Assembly (NCBI GenBank): GCA_004835665.1
Contig: RBKR01000009.1
Span: 372,001-436,000, forward strand
DNA length: 64,000 bases
Origin: Phoma sp. XZ068
Taxonomy: Eukaryota > Ascomycota > Dothideomycetes > Pleosporales > Didymellaceae
Direction: 5' to 3'
This document shows, in pieces, positions 21,050 through 32,110 of this stretch. The notes under the pieces were generated by a model, which worked only from the letters and a program-made list of their open reading frames with translations, did not search any database and was not told where the DNA came from. How positions within the stretch are numbered: position 1 is the first letter of the stretch; the number at the start of each line of letters is the position of its first letter. The translations under genes and the position numbers were made by a program.

Positions 21050-23394
21050 ATGGACCCGCTGTCCATTACGGTATCCGTTGTCACCCTCATCAAGGTCACT
21101 GGCCAAGCCTCCATACTTCTCAGACAATTCTGTGTCGATGTGGGCGGCATCAATGTAACAGTCTCTGGACTCCTAAGCGATGTGGCAGGTTTTCAGCAAG
21201 TGCTTGAGGGCATGAAGGAGACGTTTGAGCAGGACGACATCATCGCCAATTTTACAGGACATGCTGGAAATCATTGGAAGAACCTTGCAAGATCTCTCAA
21301 AGATGGTGAAGAGACTTTGCATCATTTGAATGACCTTCTAGAGGCCGTTAATAAGAAAACCACTTTTTTGGATGGGCCCAGGAAAGTGGCACGGTTTAAA
21401 GCTGCAATGGAGCAAATTGGGATGTTTCGCGAACAGATACAATCTTATCGGGGGGCGCTCGAGCTATCCTTGAGCACAATCATCTTGTGCGTCACCGAGA
21501 GAGATCTCTAATTCTTAATGTAGTCGAGCTTAACAATGGGTGCAGATTCGCTAACGGCTGTCCAGGTGGAATCAAGTGACTTTCCAAAAGTCAAACGAGA
21601 AGATCGCTGACCAGATCATTCCAAGCTTAGACAAGCTGTTTGACGAGTTTCGAAGTTTTGGCAAATCGCTGAATGCTCAGATTGAGGAGCTGAAAAACAA
21701 GGACGAGATCGAAAAAGAGGATAAAAGCCGCCAGCTTGGCTCCTTGAAAAACCTCCGGGAATGTGTCCGCTCAGCAGCAGATGTGGCATCAACAACTTCG
21801 ACCACACTTACGGTAGACGTCAACCAGGATGACAAAGGTTCTGTCAAATATGGATCTGACTTAGGCGATGTTTTCCCGAAAGAACCCGACGAAATGATGC
21901 TTCGCTGGATGTCGGATAATACAGTCCTCGAAGACGAGGTCCTGCCTGCCCCTGGTACAAGTCGTTTGCCTGCCGAGGATTATTCCGATAGTGAGTCCGA
22001 CATTGATACAGAAATGATACGAGCTCTCTTTGATAGCGCCAGTCGATTGAAAGACGACGGCGATTTGAAGAGCGCAGAAAGCAAGCTGCGCAACTGCTTA
22101 TCACTATCCTCCGAGAAGAGCTCACGCGAAGACGGGGTGACAAGGTTCGAAATTCTTGAGGAACTGATAGACACGTACTGGATGATGGAGTCCTGGGACA
22201 AGGCTAAGACTATAATTGTGGAGAAGATGTCTATTACAGAGCGCCAACTGGGCAAAAAGGACGAATCTTATCTCTGGGACACTTTGAGGCTGGCAAAGAT
22301 CATGACGAAACGCGAGGAATATGTAGAGGCGCAACTGCAGGGTCGAAGAGCTCTACAGGGGTTTAGAAGGCTCAAGGAGCCTGGCTTCACAGGGTATGAA
22401 GGGTCTCTCTTGTTCTTAGGAGAGCTCTGTAAGATAAGGGGAAAGCATGATGAACAGGACGCCTATGCTACGCTTTTAGCAAGTCATCAAGCGAAGCAAA
22501 ACGCCACCAGAGACGAATCAGAAAATAACCCCGTACAATCGCCATCGAAAATCGTCGACAACTCAGACGCAGAGTCAAGACGTACCTCAGAGGGCGCAGG
22601 GAAGGTTTGTTCACAATCAAGTGTCCTTATTCACCCAGCCACATCAATCGATCCGCCATTAACATCTAAGACCCCCGAAGGAACACTCGATAAACCCTTT
22701 TTTGGAGTCACTCTCGAAGAAATATATAAGCGAGATGGCACCCCCGTTCCAATGCTGGTCTATCAATGTATAATGGCAGTGGACCTGTTTGGTCTGACAT
22801 CCAAAGAAATATATAGCATACCCGGCACCGCACCCCACATACAGCAGCTGAAGGCTCAATTCAACAGCGGTGCGTAAACGTCTACTGCTCTCCTACAAGA
22901 ATACCCCAGCTGATAACCCTCACAGCTGCCTGGCAAGTCGATTTTCGAAATCCAGACGCGTTCCAGCACGACATCAACAGTGTTGCTAGCCTGCTCAAAC
23001 AATTCTTCCACGAACTGCCCGACCCTTTACTGACCGCTAAATCTTACACCTCATTCATCTTCGCCGCACGCATCGATAACGCTGCCGACCGTAGGAACTC
23101 TGTGCATGCTATTATCAATGCACTTCCAGACCCGCATTACGCCACACTAAGGGCTCTGATGTTGCATCTGCATCGAGTGAAGCAAAGAGAGGAGTCCAAC
23201 AATATGGCCGCGGCCTCATTAGCTATGGCTTGGGCGTATGTATTTCGAACTCTATGGAGAAAGTGCTGCGCTAAGAACACATTAGGCCCTCTATTATGCG
23301 TTCTTCAGAGGCGTATGTAACATCGGATTCAGTGCGTGTGAGAGTTCTTCTTACTATGATTGATAATGTTCTTCAGATCTTTGATGAGGATTAG
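21050..23394 (+). CDS. Helo-like N-domain, TPR-like and degenerate RhoGAP fusion protein
   Basis: Four exons (21050-21486, 21566-22869, 22926-23235, 23286-23394) joined by introns of 79, 56 and 50 nt give 719 residues. The N-terminus MDPLSITVSVVTLIKVTGQA is typical of the Helo-like domain found at the front of fungal STAND/NLR proteins. A coiled-coil stretch follows (QIEELKNKDEIEKEDKSRQL). Next come TPR-like helices (MIRALFDSASRLKDDGDLKS). From about residue 530 a RhoGAP fold is clear: FFGVTLEEI, VPMLVYQCI, HDINSVASLLKQFFHELPDP and SLAMAWAPSIMRS. The arginine-finger position (G-I-F/Y-R-x-S-G) reads EIYSIPG, so Arg is Ser. The Asn that helps catalysis (TNLAVVF in human ARHGAP1) aligns with Ser. 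GAP activity is therefore doubtful; Rho binding without catalysis is inferred. Confidence 0.88.
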
Positions 23395-24828
23395 ACTTGG
23401 TGTCGGCTTCGGGAAGGTCAACGTCTATTTGGGTCTTCACTACGGCATCTCTTTCCTTTAAGTGAGGAGGTTTCCACGAGCATCCGCGGGCATTTTTAGT
23501 TCTTTGAAACGCCTCTAGGCCAGTTCAGGTACATTTGTTTGTAATCTAGAGCTCGTTTAAGTAACAGCCGTGCTCGAGCAAACGTTTGCCGTTCCGTCGG
23601 CTAATATGGATCTTGGAAGCCCAATATTTCCGGCGGGAAGAAATTTTCCCTTTTTAAAGGGATTATGATTGTGAGTAGCATTTTTGATGCAGAATGTGAA
23701 TAGGCATTTGTATTCAACCCTTTCGGGTAGGGCGTGTTCTTGACAGGTCCTCTTAGCTTTGCCGGAGCCTTCCATCGTCCCTGCTACCATCAAATTAGGA
23801 AGTCCAAGAGTATTGCTGGCTTCTCCTCTCCTCAATGATTCCAAAACATACTACGGCTCGAATGAACACCTATAGAGCTTTTGGCTGCAGTGTGCTGTGT
23901 GGCGAAGTCGTATTGTGTCTGCTAAGTCCAGCTTCAAGCATGAGTTTCAATTCAGTCCAGGCAAGATTTCCCGCACACCAGACTAAAGGGTTAATACGTG
24001 ATAATATGGATGATGCGATAGCAGATTGATGCAATGTAGCTCAAGTAGCTATGTTACAAGCCGGCACACTTGTAATTACCATGGAGCTCGGTGAGGGAGA
24101 GGAGGTGGCTCGAGGGTGCCAAGCTTCGCTTCCCCACGCTCCTTCCCACCGCTGGTGGCCTCATCTCTCCTTGCCTCGCCACCTGCCGCCTAACACTGAC
24201 AGCTGTTTGACTTACTATCGCTATAGTTTACACTGTGATAAGACCGATTTGCATGACATATGAGGGCGCAACGACAACAGTAATGAGGATACACGTAAGT
24301 GGAAATCCGCGATCAGCCAGCGTGCACCTTTTTGCTTCGCTCTTCGATGATTCCCTTCCATCTCAAGTTTCAAAAAGGATCGCTGAGATTCAAGTGATTT
24401 TCATCTCACTGACACATAGACTTTACTGGAGTGATACCTCAATCTTCGCCTGCTACCAGCCGCTTATGGAAGGCTCGGCTCGCTGACGCAACGAATAGGT
24501 TGTAGATAAGCATCAACGACGTTACATCTCTTTTACATAAATCATGTACAGCTTTACTCATCCAAGCACTTGCCTGCATTGTAACGCAAGATTTTAGAGT
24601 GCAGTATTAAGCCTAATCGATGTAGCTCAAATCACAGTACAGATAACATTTAAAGCAAACGCCAAATCACCAGTCCTACCAACGACCACGCAGCTTTTAC
24701 TGGTTTCTTTCCATCAATCATTATCGTACGCCTAACTGTCAAGACAAGTCGAACCAGATTTTACCACCTCATCCATGGACAACACATAGCCTCGGCGAAG
24801 CAAGCATCACCTACGGCCTAGAGACTTT
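23395..24828. other. Intergenic region
   Basis: I see no supported gene. Open frames at 23557-23844 and 24051-24263 have no family signal. The right part is the 3' flank of the minus-strand Hva1 gene. Confidence 0.45.
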
Positions 24829-25801
24829 TTATTTGTTACGGGCACTACGCCTAGGCTGGCCGTCTTCGGTGGCGGCTGGCTTGGGCTGCTTCTTCTTCGC
24901 AGGCTCCTTCTTTTCCGGCTTCTCGCTTGCCTTGGGACGACTGGCCTTGCCATTAGACTTAGTCTCGGCCTTGTCTTCACCCTCGGCTTTATCGTCGTTG
25001 TCCTCGCCATCGGCTTCTGTGTCGTCGGGTTTGGCCTTCTTCGAAACAGGTGCTTTCGTCTCGGTATCAGCGCCGTTGGTATCACCAACCTTGCGCTTGT
25101 CGCCAGCAGTTGCCTCATCAGACTTGTCTGCCTCGTCCTTGGATTCTTCTTTTGCACCTTCCTTTGACTCCGCCTTGTTTTGCTCGTCCTTGGAGAAGCC
25201 GTTCTTTTCAGCTGGCTTATCCTTCTCGCTGTCCTTCAGTCCGGAGGCTGGAGCATCCTTCATTTCTTCGTATTTGTTCTCAATTTCGGCTTGCTTCTCA
25301 GCCTCCTTCTTCCCTTCTGTATGCTCAGACTGAGTGTCCTTCATCTCCTCCTTTGACTCGCTGTTCGAGCCACCTTCGGCCTTCTTGTCGATCTGGAGCT
25401 CCGAGGCGCGCTTCACAACGTCGTTACCGGATCGCTCGATGTGAACGGCAGGGTTCTCAGGGTCTGCATTTTTCTTGATTGTATTACCCCGGTTGGATTC
25501 GATAGCGATCTCGCCCTGTTCCTTGACCTCGGCAACCTTGCCGCCAGGCTGTCCTGAGCCCCACGACCATGAGACTGAAGCATAATGTGGTCAGCGCGCG
25601 TGGTCTACCTGGGGAAACATGTACGTGCAGCCTGATGCACACGCCTATCTTGCGCGCGATTTCGCGCCTAGCGATCAGAAGCAGAGCACTTGCTTGCGCC
25701 CGAGCCAACGGAACCGAAATGCGCGAGGTAGAAACGCATTGCCGCGCCGGAGCTTTGTAGTACTCACCTTTGTCTCCCTGTTGGATTTCAGACTCGGTCA
25801 T
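24829..25801 (-). CDS. Hypervirulence-associated TUDOR-domain (Hva1) protein
   Basis: Exon 1 (25801-25768) encodes MTESEIQQGDK. A 193-nt intron (GTGAGT...CAG) leads to exon 2 (25574-24829), for 259 residues in all. The first 70 residues (DKVSWSWGSGQPGGKVAEV, then NPAVHIERSGNDVVKRASEL) form the small Hva1_TUDOR domain known from bacteria and fungi. The name comes from a Burkholderia/Cryptococcus annotation and does not prove a role in virulence. The remaining 180 residues are a long, highly charged Lys/Glu/Asp/Ala tail with KRKVG and KKAKP basic clusters that could serve as nuclear signals, ending RRSARNK. An upstream in-frame TTG is not a credible start, so I use ATG 25801. Confidence 0.9.
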
Positions 25802-26865
25802 TCTGTGCAAGGGACTTCAGAAGCTCTCTTTCGGCCGATGACGTGATGGTGAGCAAAGACGGAGTTGTTGCGCGACGAGCGGGGTCGATGGCCAATTGAT
25901 GGGAGGAAGACTTGAGCGATGTTGCGAAAAGCTGAAGGTGATGCGTGGTTATGTGTGGAAAGCGTGATGGAAGTGGGAAGAAGCCTTCGATCCAGGAACC
26001 TGACGTCTAGGTAGTGAGCTCTGGACCGGAAAGCTTGCGAAACATGACGAAGCAGCCAATCATGGAGCTGCATTCCAAAGTATGGGGAAGGTGGCTGGCG
26101 CCGCGATCGGGCAAGCGTCATCGAGGTCCGTGCCAGCCGTTCGGTTACATGGCCCTATCCGCTATCCGGAACCGCGTGACCAATTCGCCGAACCCGGCAT
26201 CTTTCGTAGGAACGAGGCGTTCTCCTATCATAGACTACTATCACTGGAGAGGTAGATTGTTATCATTGTTCTGCAGTCTCACAATACGTCTATAGTTCTG
26301 ACAAAGATTTCGAGAATCGCCACTCCATACGTGTCTAGTCCTTTGTCTTTGCATCAGCAGCAACTGGCAGTGTGCCTGTTCGGCCACAGCTACATCGACT
26401 CAAGGGGCAGCTGAAGCAGGAGGGACCAGAAACGAAGGCCTCAGCAGGTCGGATATCATCTCTTTGGCTTCTGGCTTTGCGTCGGTATCTTGACCCTTTG
26501 GGTAGGTGCGTTGGCTCTATATCTGTAGCTTCTTGAAAAGAAGCCACATGCTCCAAAGCTTTCAATTACTGTAATATTGCTCAAATATTCAGTGAGATCT
26601 AGATGCTCCACACACATCGATCTTAGCACTGCAATTCCTTTGTCCGCATCTACTTTTTCGACCATTTCAATTAGAAGAAATCACTAAAAAGCAGGCTGAG
26701 AGGGTCCACACTAAGATACGATGCTTGAGATGAGCAGTGGTGCTGACGTAGCTGGAAAGTCGGAGCAATGGAATATATTTCCGTCACTGACGAATTAGAG
26801 GATACAATCAGGTCTCAACGTAGCCTCATCATTTGTTCGCAGTCTGTCTACTTTTTGATCCATCG
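25802..26865. other. Intergenic region
   Basis: Promoter side of the Hva1 gene followed by about 700 bases without supported coding sequence. Small minus-strand open frames at 26335-26665 have no recognisable content. Confidence 0.45.
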
Positions 26866-27788
26866 TTACATCTCGTGTACTCGAGTCCTTCCGTCATGAT
26901 CTTTAACATTGGCAGCCGAGACCTCAGACACCTGTGGTTCTCCAACATCAGCTTCATGGGCGTAGTATGTCTTCGGTGCGTTAGCACTATGGTCGTTTTC
27001 TATGTAGCCCAGAGATGGCAAGCCATCCAACCGACGTCTGCATGCGATACAGAACCATGCAGCACCTCCAGTGAGCGCTACGCTTGCCAATGCTCCTAGT
27101 ACAATACCAGCAATTGCACCACCAGAGAGTGTTGCTGGGTTCTTCGAGCTGGCAGGAGCTGTGCGAGATGAGGAGGGGCTCGACTCAGATGTTGAAATGG
27201 TGGCAGACGTAGTTGCTGAAGAAGACAATGCCGGTGTCGCGCTGGCGAGCATCCCTAAGAATGTTTGAGCAAGCGTCTCAACACCAATGTCGCCTGCGCA
27301 ACAGTCTTTGTTGTCGCCACAGCACCATCTCGTAGAGTTGGCAGTGTCATCGCACGGGGTCATCAGAACGTTACGATTAACCTGCTGCACATTAACGACA
27401 ACTTTAACTGAAGTCATCTCCAGATATTGTACGTACACTGTTGGAAAAGCATACGCTCAAGCACTTGCCATTCCTCCAATCCGTGACAGTGCACTCCTCT
27501 CGGTAATAATTAGTTCTCACAGAGCTGGTCTCATTCTCCCTCCAGCTCTGCTTGCAAAGTCCATTTGGAAGACAAAGGTCTGCGCTGAGCCCATCTTTCG
27601 AAAGCCCTTCAGACTAATTTGGGCGGTCTATAACGCAACACATGGTATTGAGAGGATTATTGAGGATATCGGCGCACGGCGCGTGATACGGGTCGGTTTG
27701 TATATTTTCCATTGGGGTGGCGGCAGTCTGCACGAGTCGTGCCGCTCAACGATACGATAATCATCGAAGACAGAAATAAGATAAACAT
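26866..27788 (-). CDS. Cys-rich single-pass membrane protein, gene possibly broken
   Basis: The signal peptide starts at ATG 27788 (MFILFLSSMIIVSLSGTTRA) and leads into CRHPNGKYTN. Further on, a frame with DLCLPNGLCKQSW and CTVTDWRNGKCLSVC continues to a GTACGT donor at 27436. A 52-nt intron follows, then CDDTANSTRWCCGDNKDCC. A Ser/Thr stalk, a TM segment (GGAIAGIVLGALASVALTGG) and a basic cytoplasmic tail complete a Wsc/Mid2-like layout. Between the first two parts lies a segment with family-like PCADILN and MCCVID motifs, but in a shifted frame and ending in TAG. A 76-nt GTATCA...TTAG intron would remove the problem exactly; otherwise the gene carries a frameshift and a stop. Function is unknown; a surface sensor role is conceivable. 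Confidence 0.6.
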
Positions 27789-29074
27789 TATAACATTCAG
27801 TAGTTTCCAAGATGGGGAGTGAGGAAGCAGGAAGGGCGAAATATCTCGACGGACTTTAAATACAGCTGCAAGAATGACACCCGATGAAAGGGGCCATAAG
27901 GCTGAAACGACCACCTTTTCAGCCTTGTAAGCATTTTGTTGTTGGTATTGCTTGGTTTAGGGTTCGAGACTACCTCTAGCTCCAATCCACCACTCTCAAC
28001 GAGACACCAAGATCACAGATTGATCAAACAGTTGCACTCTGACTCATCAGCATAGGACAGTCGAAAATCATCTACAAGTCAAAGGAGCTAGCATAGAGCG
28101 TAAGCAGACTTGAGACATTGTACATCTTGTACTACCAAAGATGGGGGCCAGTTCAGGATATCACAGTGACACCTTCCAAAATGATCGGCAGTAAGGTATA
28201 CCAACGGGAGCGGGAACACACTAAAACTGTTGCATCGTCTATATATGTTCATGAACCAGAATCCTATATGGGAATCCAGTTCGTGGCGTTGAAATTTGCG
28301 ACGTGTCACCACCTGCATGTAAGAGATGAGATGGGGGCGAAAGCTTACATCTTCGTTGGTGCCTTAGCAGTGAAACACCTTGACCGGAACCAAAGAGCTG
28401 TGAAATTCACTTAAGCGCACGTTAATCTGTACCATCTAAATATCAAAACTACCATGGCGTCTCGACCGTAACGCTGGAGCCTCGACAGCGATTACCGGAC
28501 TCCGGGCCTCAATGCGCCCAGTCATCAGGCAGCCGGTGGACCCCAGCCAATCCCACGGTGCTCACTAAGCTAGATCCATCTACATATTGGAGAATTGAGA
28601 CGACTGTCCGTTTAATCTCTTATATGCAGTTACTTCTACTGCGTTACATGAGCTCTGGGTATTCAATTTGCCTAGGTATTACCTACCTAGGTAAGTAGGT
28701 ATCTAGGTCCGAATCCCATTGCACTCGCAACTGAACTCAGATATCAAATGTCTATGTCGTTGGGATCCACCGATTTGATGACTCTGCAAATGTAAGATGA
28801 TGACCTTCTTTGTACGGAAGAGTTGAATATTCCTGTGCGGACCAACTGTATCGCAGTGTATCTCTCAGGCCTCTCATTGTTAAACCCCGTGTCACCAACT
28901 TGATAATCTCTGATTGCTCAAGATCTCTCATAATTCCCATTTGATTTTGTACTTATGTTGTGGTCTGAGTCACCTTCACCTCAAGTCGCTAGTTCGTGCT
29001 TGAGAGCAGTGCTTCTTCGCCCGCCATCTCGATGTCCTCCGCGACTCTTGAACACCATACTTTGTGACGGCGTG
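27789..29074. other. Intergenic region with CCTAGGTA-rich block
   Basis: No supported gene. At 28670-28713 the word CCTAGGT and its variants recur (CCTAGGTATTACC, CTACCTAGGTAAGTAGG), a palindromic motif also seen singly at about 3120, 13909 and 60012. An ATG at 28955 in frame with the next gene offers a possible longer start. Confidence 0.4.
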
Positions 29075-29662
29075 ATGTCAACTCGGAATCTACTACGTCA
29101 CATCTTCCGCCACGCTCCACGGAACAGAGTCAGTGAAGATGCGCTGCCACTTGGCCTCAGGAAGTCACCCGCAGAATTTGCCAACGAAGCCACAAACGAC
29201 GGCCTACAGACTGTAATCTTTGACACCAATCAAAGCGCCACTCCTAGGGCTCTCGTACCAGCACCAAGAACGCCTGAGCCTTTCGGCCTTGAGAATATCG
29301 CCGAAGAGAACGTTGTCGATAGCTCATCACCGATCGATACGGCCTCGCTCACAGAGACACCCACCTCGCTCGACCTCGAGATCAGCACATTCTCCACTCG
29401 CGAGCTCGTCCATGCTACGCTCGACGAGGCCAAGACAGCCACCAGCTCTCACGTCGACACTATCAAAACAACACTTGCGTTACTGGAAGCTCTAGAAGGA
29501 TTTAGCGCGACAATCTTAGAGATGAAGAGGGAAATGCTGGAGAAGAAGCGGGCATGTGAGGAGAAGGTGGCGATGCTAGACGCAGTCGATCGATCGGTTG
29601 AGGGCTTAGTCTTTGCCGGGGAGGTACAAGTGCGAAATGCCGAGAGTGGCGATGCGAGTTGA
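29075..29662 (+). CDS. Hypothetical coiled-coil protein
   Basis: I do not recognise this gene. The frame encodes 195 residues from ATG 29075 (MSTRNLLRHIFRHAPRNRV). The same frame is open from ATG 28955, which would add 40 less convincing residues. The N-terminus is basic, the middle (PAPRTPEPFGLENIAEENVV) is Pro/Ser/Thr-rich and acidic, and the C-terminal third (FSATILEMKREMLEKKRACE) is predicted coiled coil by heptad pattern. There are no membrane segments. Such small proteins are common and lineage-restricted in Pleosporales. It is intronless, and codon use resembles neighbours. Confidence 0.6.
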   Translation: MSTRNLLRHIFRHAPRNRVSEDALPLGLRKSPAEFANEATNDGLQTVIFDTNQSATPRALVPAPRTPEPFGLENIAEENVVDSSSPIDTASLTETPTSLDLEISTFSTRELVHATLDEAKTATSSHVDTIKTTLALLEALEGFSATILEMKREMLEKKRACEEKVAMLDAVDRSVEGLVFAGEVQVRNAESGDAS

Positions 29663-30357
29663 TCGTAAGCCATCGACTCCAAGAGGAATGACATAAGCTA
29701 CACAGTCCTACATCTCAACTGCCCGGGTAATCAAAAATTGCAAGGGAAGGAAGAATAGCAAGGATGGACACGGTGCTAGTTGTAGTCGTCTCAGTGTGCT
29801 AGAAAGCAGCGATATGTCATGTATATAAGTCCTCTGGTCCCTCACGGTGGAGCCAACTACTACTACTTTAGTCATTTGAAACAGACTGGAGGTCTTTAGA
29901 CTGTCATAGTGCACAACTGACTTCCCACATCTTTACTTCAAAGTCTTTTATATCTTTCATTCAGTCCACTCTTACGCTTTTATCGGCACGGAGTAGCCAG
30001 AGAGACCTGTCAAGTGAATTAGCGCCTTTTGCTTCACTTCACTGTGAACGCTAGTTGCGCGCGAACCGTGCAACGGGAGCTGTAGACCTGTAGACATATA
30101 CAGGGAGACCGTGCTGATTGCACAGCTAAGTTAATCCAGCAGTGAATTTCCTCTTATATCTATCTCACTTCACTGGGTACTCAAACGGAAATGTAAGTCG
30201 TTACAGTATGTGTCATATTACACCACGCTATGCTAAGTATGTACAAGAATGCGAACGCGTGCCTCGACCCAAAAGCGCACACCACCGTGCGATGCCCAAA
30301 TATATACACAAGAAATAAACTGAGGGCTATGATACCTCATCCTTTACTTTGCAGCCT
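29663..30357. other. Intergenic region
   Basis: Holds the 3' flanks of two convergent genes (29662 plus, 30358 minus). No coding sequence is supported. Confidence 0.5.
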
Positions 30358-32110
30358 CTAAGCGCGGCACATCCTGCCGTCCTTGGCAACAGTCCACGCC
30401 TCGCTACCAACGCTCTTCAGGTTGTAGAATACGTGGTTCGGGTCGTACTTGTTCTTAATCTGCTTGAGCTTCTCGTAGTTGGTGCCGTAGAAGGTAGTTT
30501 GCCAGTTCTTCTGCTGGAAGTCGGCCTCGTTCATGTATGCACCACTTCCTGGGGTGACAGCTTCGATCTTGGGCATGAGCACGTCGGTCATCTTGCGTTG
30601 AGAAGCCTCCATATCAGTCCAGGGAGCGGTACTGTTCCAGTTGGTGATGAGCTGAAGCTGTGTGATGGCGGTGCGCCAGGCAGGCAGGACAGAGTTGTCG
30701 GGGGTGTTCGCGCGCTTTGAGTAGTCGGCTGTGCTGCCGGCAAGGAGGACGCCCTCCTTCGCGAGCTCTGCGAGAACCTTGTTCAGCTCTGCGGTGTTGT
30801 TCTCGACGACCGATCGAGGGATCAAACGTCCACCAAATTGATAGCGGTTGACTTCGAAGCTGCCCTGGGGAAGCGGACCGAGGTAGCGATCGTAGTGGTC
30901 ACGGTACGAGAGTTCGCTGTACACAATTGGGGGAGTGATCCCGAGTGAGACAAGGTAGTCGGAGAACGGCTTCAGAACTTCCTTGGCCTTGGCTTGAGTA
31001 GAATCCCAAATAGTGAGAGGCTTGATGACGAGGTACGGGGCGGCAATGATGAAAACGACCATGGCGCCAGCGTCAACCATAGCAGGAAGAAGTTCGACGA
31101 ATTTGGCTGTCACCTTAGCGTAGTTTTCGGGGGTAGTGGAAGAGGCAAGAAGTTGCATGGCAGCACCACCAACTGTCTTCGACGGGAATGCCTTGACAGT
31201 CAGGGAGGTGACAATACCGTAGGTGCCACCTCCGCCGCCAGAGAGTGCCCAGTACAGGTCGGAGTTCTCAGTCGCGGAGGCAGTCACGACCTCACCCTCT
31301 GCGGTAACGACCTCGAACGAAAGAGTTTGATCAGCAGCGAGACCGAACTGATTGCTGAGAATTGAGTGGCCACCACCTTGCGTAAAACCTCCAGCTAATC
31401 CAACGGTGGCGCACTCTCCAGACACGACCGTAAGGCCTTGCTTGTTCGCGGCCTCGACGAGCTCGTAACCAATGACGCCAGCACCAACGGTGGCCGAGGG
31501 ACCGGTGTAGTACTTGTCAGACCACTGACCGAAGGTGATGTTCTTCAGGCCTTGAGTCCAGACAGCAAGGGCTCCAGCACCAGTAGACCTTCCCAAGAAA
31601 TCGTGACCGGTATTGCGAGCCAGAACACGGACGTTCTCAGCCTTGGCAAATTCAAGAGCAGCGACAACATCCCAAGGCTCGGTAGCCTTGACTGAGTACG
31701 AGACGTAGTTGCCAAGTGTGCATGGGATGCTGCGGTCAGTGAAAGGGTCACAGGCCTGGGTGGCGAAATAGGCCTGCATGATGGAGTGAGAGGAAGGGGT
31801 GCTGTCATTGTTAGCTGTTGAAGTTGTCATCCATTCAAGAAACTCACTGTGTAAGAGGGTTAGTCCAAGCTGCCTTCAGTGCAGCACAGGCGGTGGCATC
31901 GTAGGTGGGATCGTGGCACGGCGAGCCAATGGGAACAGTAGCGACCAGCTTGCCATTGACGGTTTCGTTCAGCGTCGACCATGCCTCGTTGCTCGGCCAG
32001 TCGGCATCGCCAGGCAGGACGTGGCACTTTTTGTTGTTTTGGTTTTGCGCACCGATCAGCTTCGCAAGAAGCATAGCCCAGATGAGCTTTGCAATGTGGA
32101 GGAGCTTCAT
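30358..32110 (-). CDS. Secreted FAD-linked oxidase, berberine-bridge-enzyme-like
   Basis: Exons 32110-31848 and 31801-30358 flank a 46-nt GTGAGT...CAG intron and encode 568 residues. A hydrophobic N-terminus (MKLLHIAKLIWAMLLAKLIG) suggests secretion. The FAD_binding_4 core is clear. NTGHDFLGRSTGAGAL supplies the His that links FAD, and SGECATVGLAGG then FTQGGGHS supplies the Cys and loop of bicovalently flavinylated members. The BBE C-terminal motif appears as KYDPNHVFYNLKSVGSEAW. These enzymes oxidise alkaloids, sugars or polyketide intermediates with oxygen. No biosynthetic cluster surrounds it here, so the substrate is unknown; the nearest genes are a receptor and unknowns. Confidence 0.93.

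Noticed and set aside
31802..31830. ATG at 31830 as start of the BBE-like oxidase
   Set aside because: It lies inside the 46-nt intron; exon 1 from 32110 supplies a signal peptide and joins in frame.
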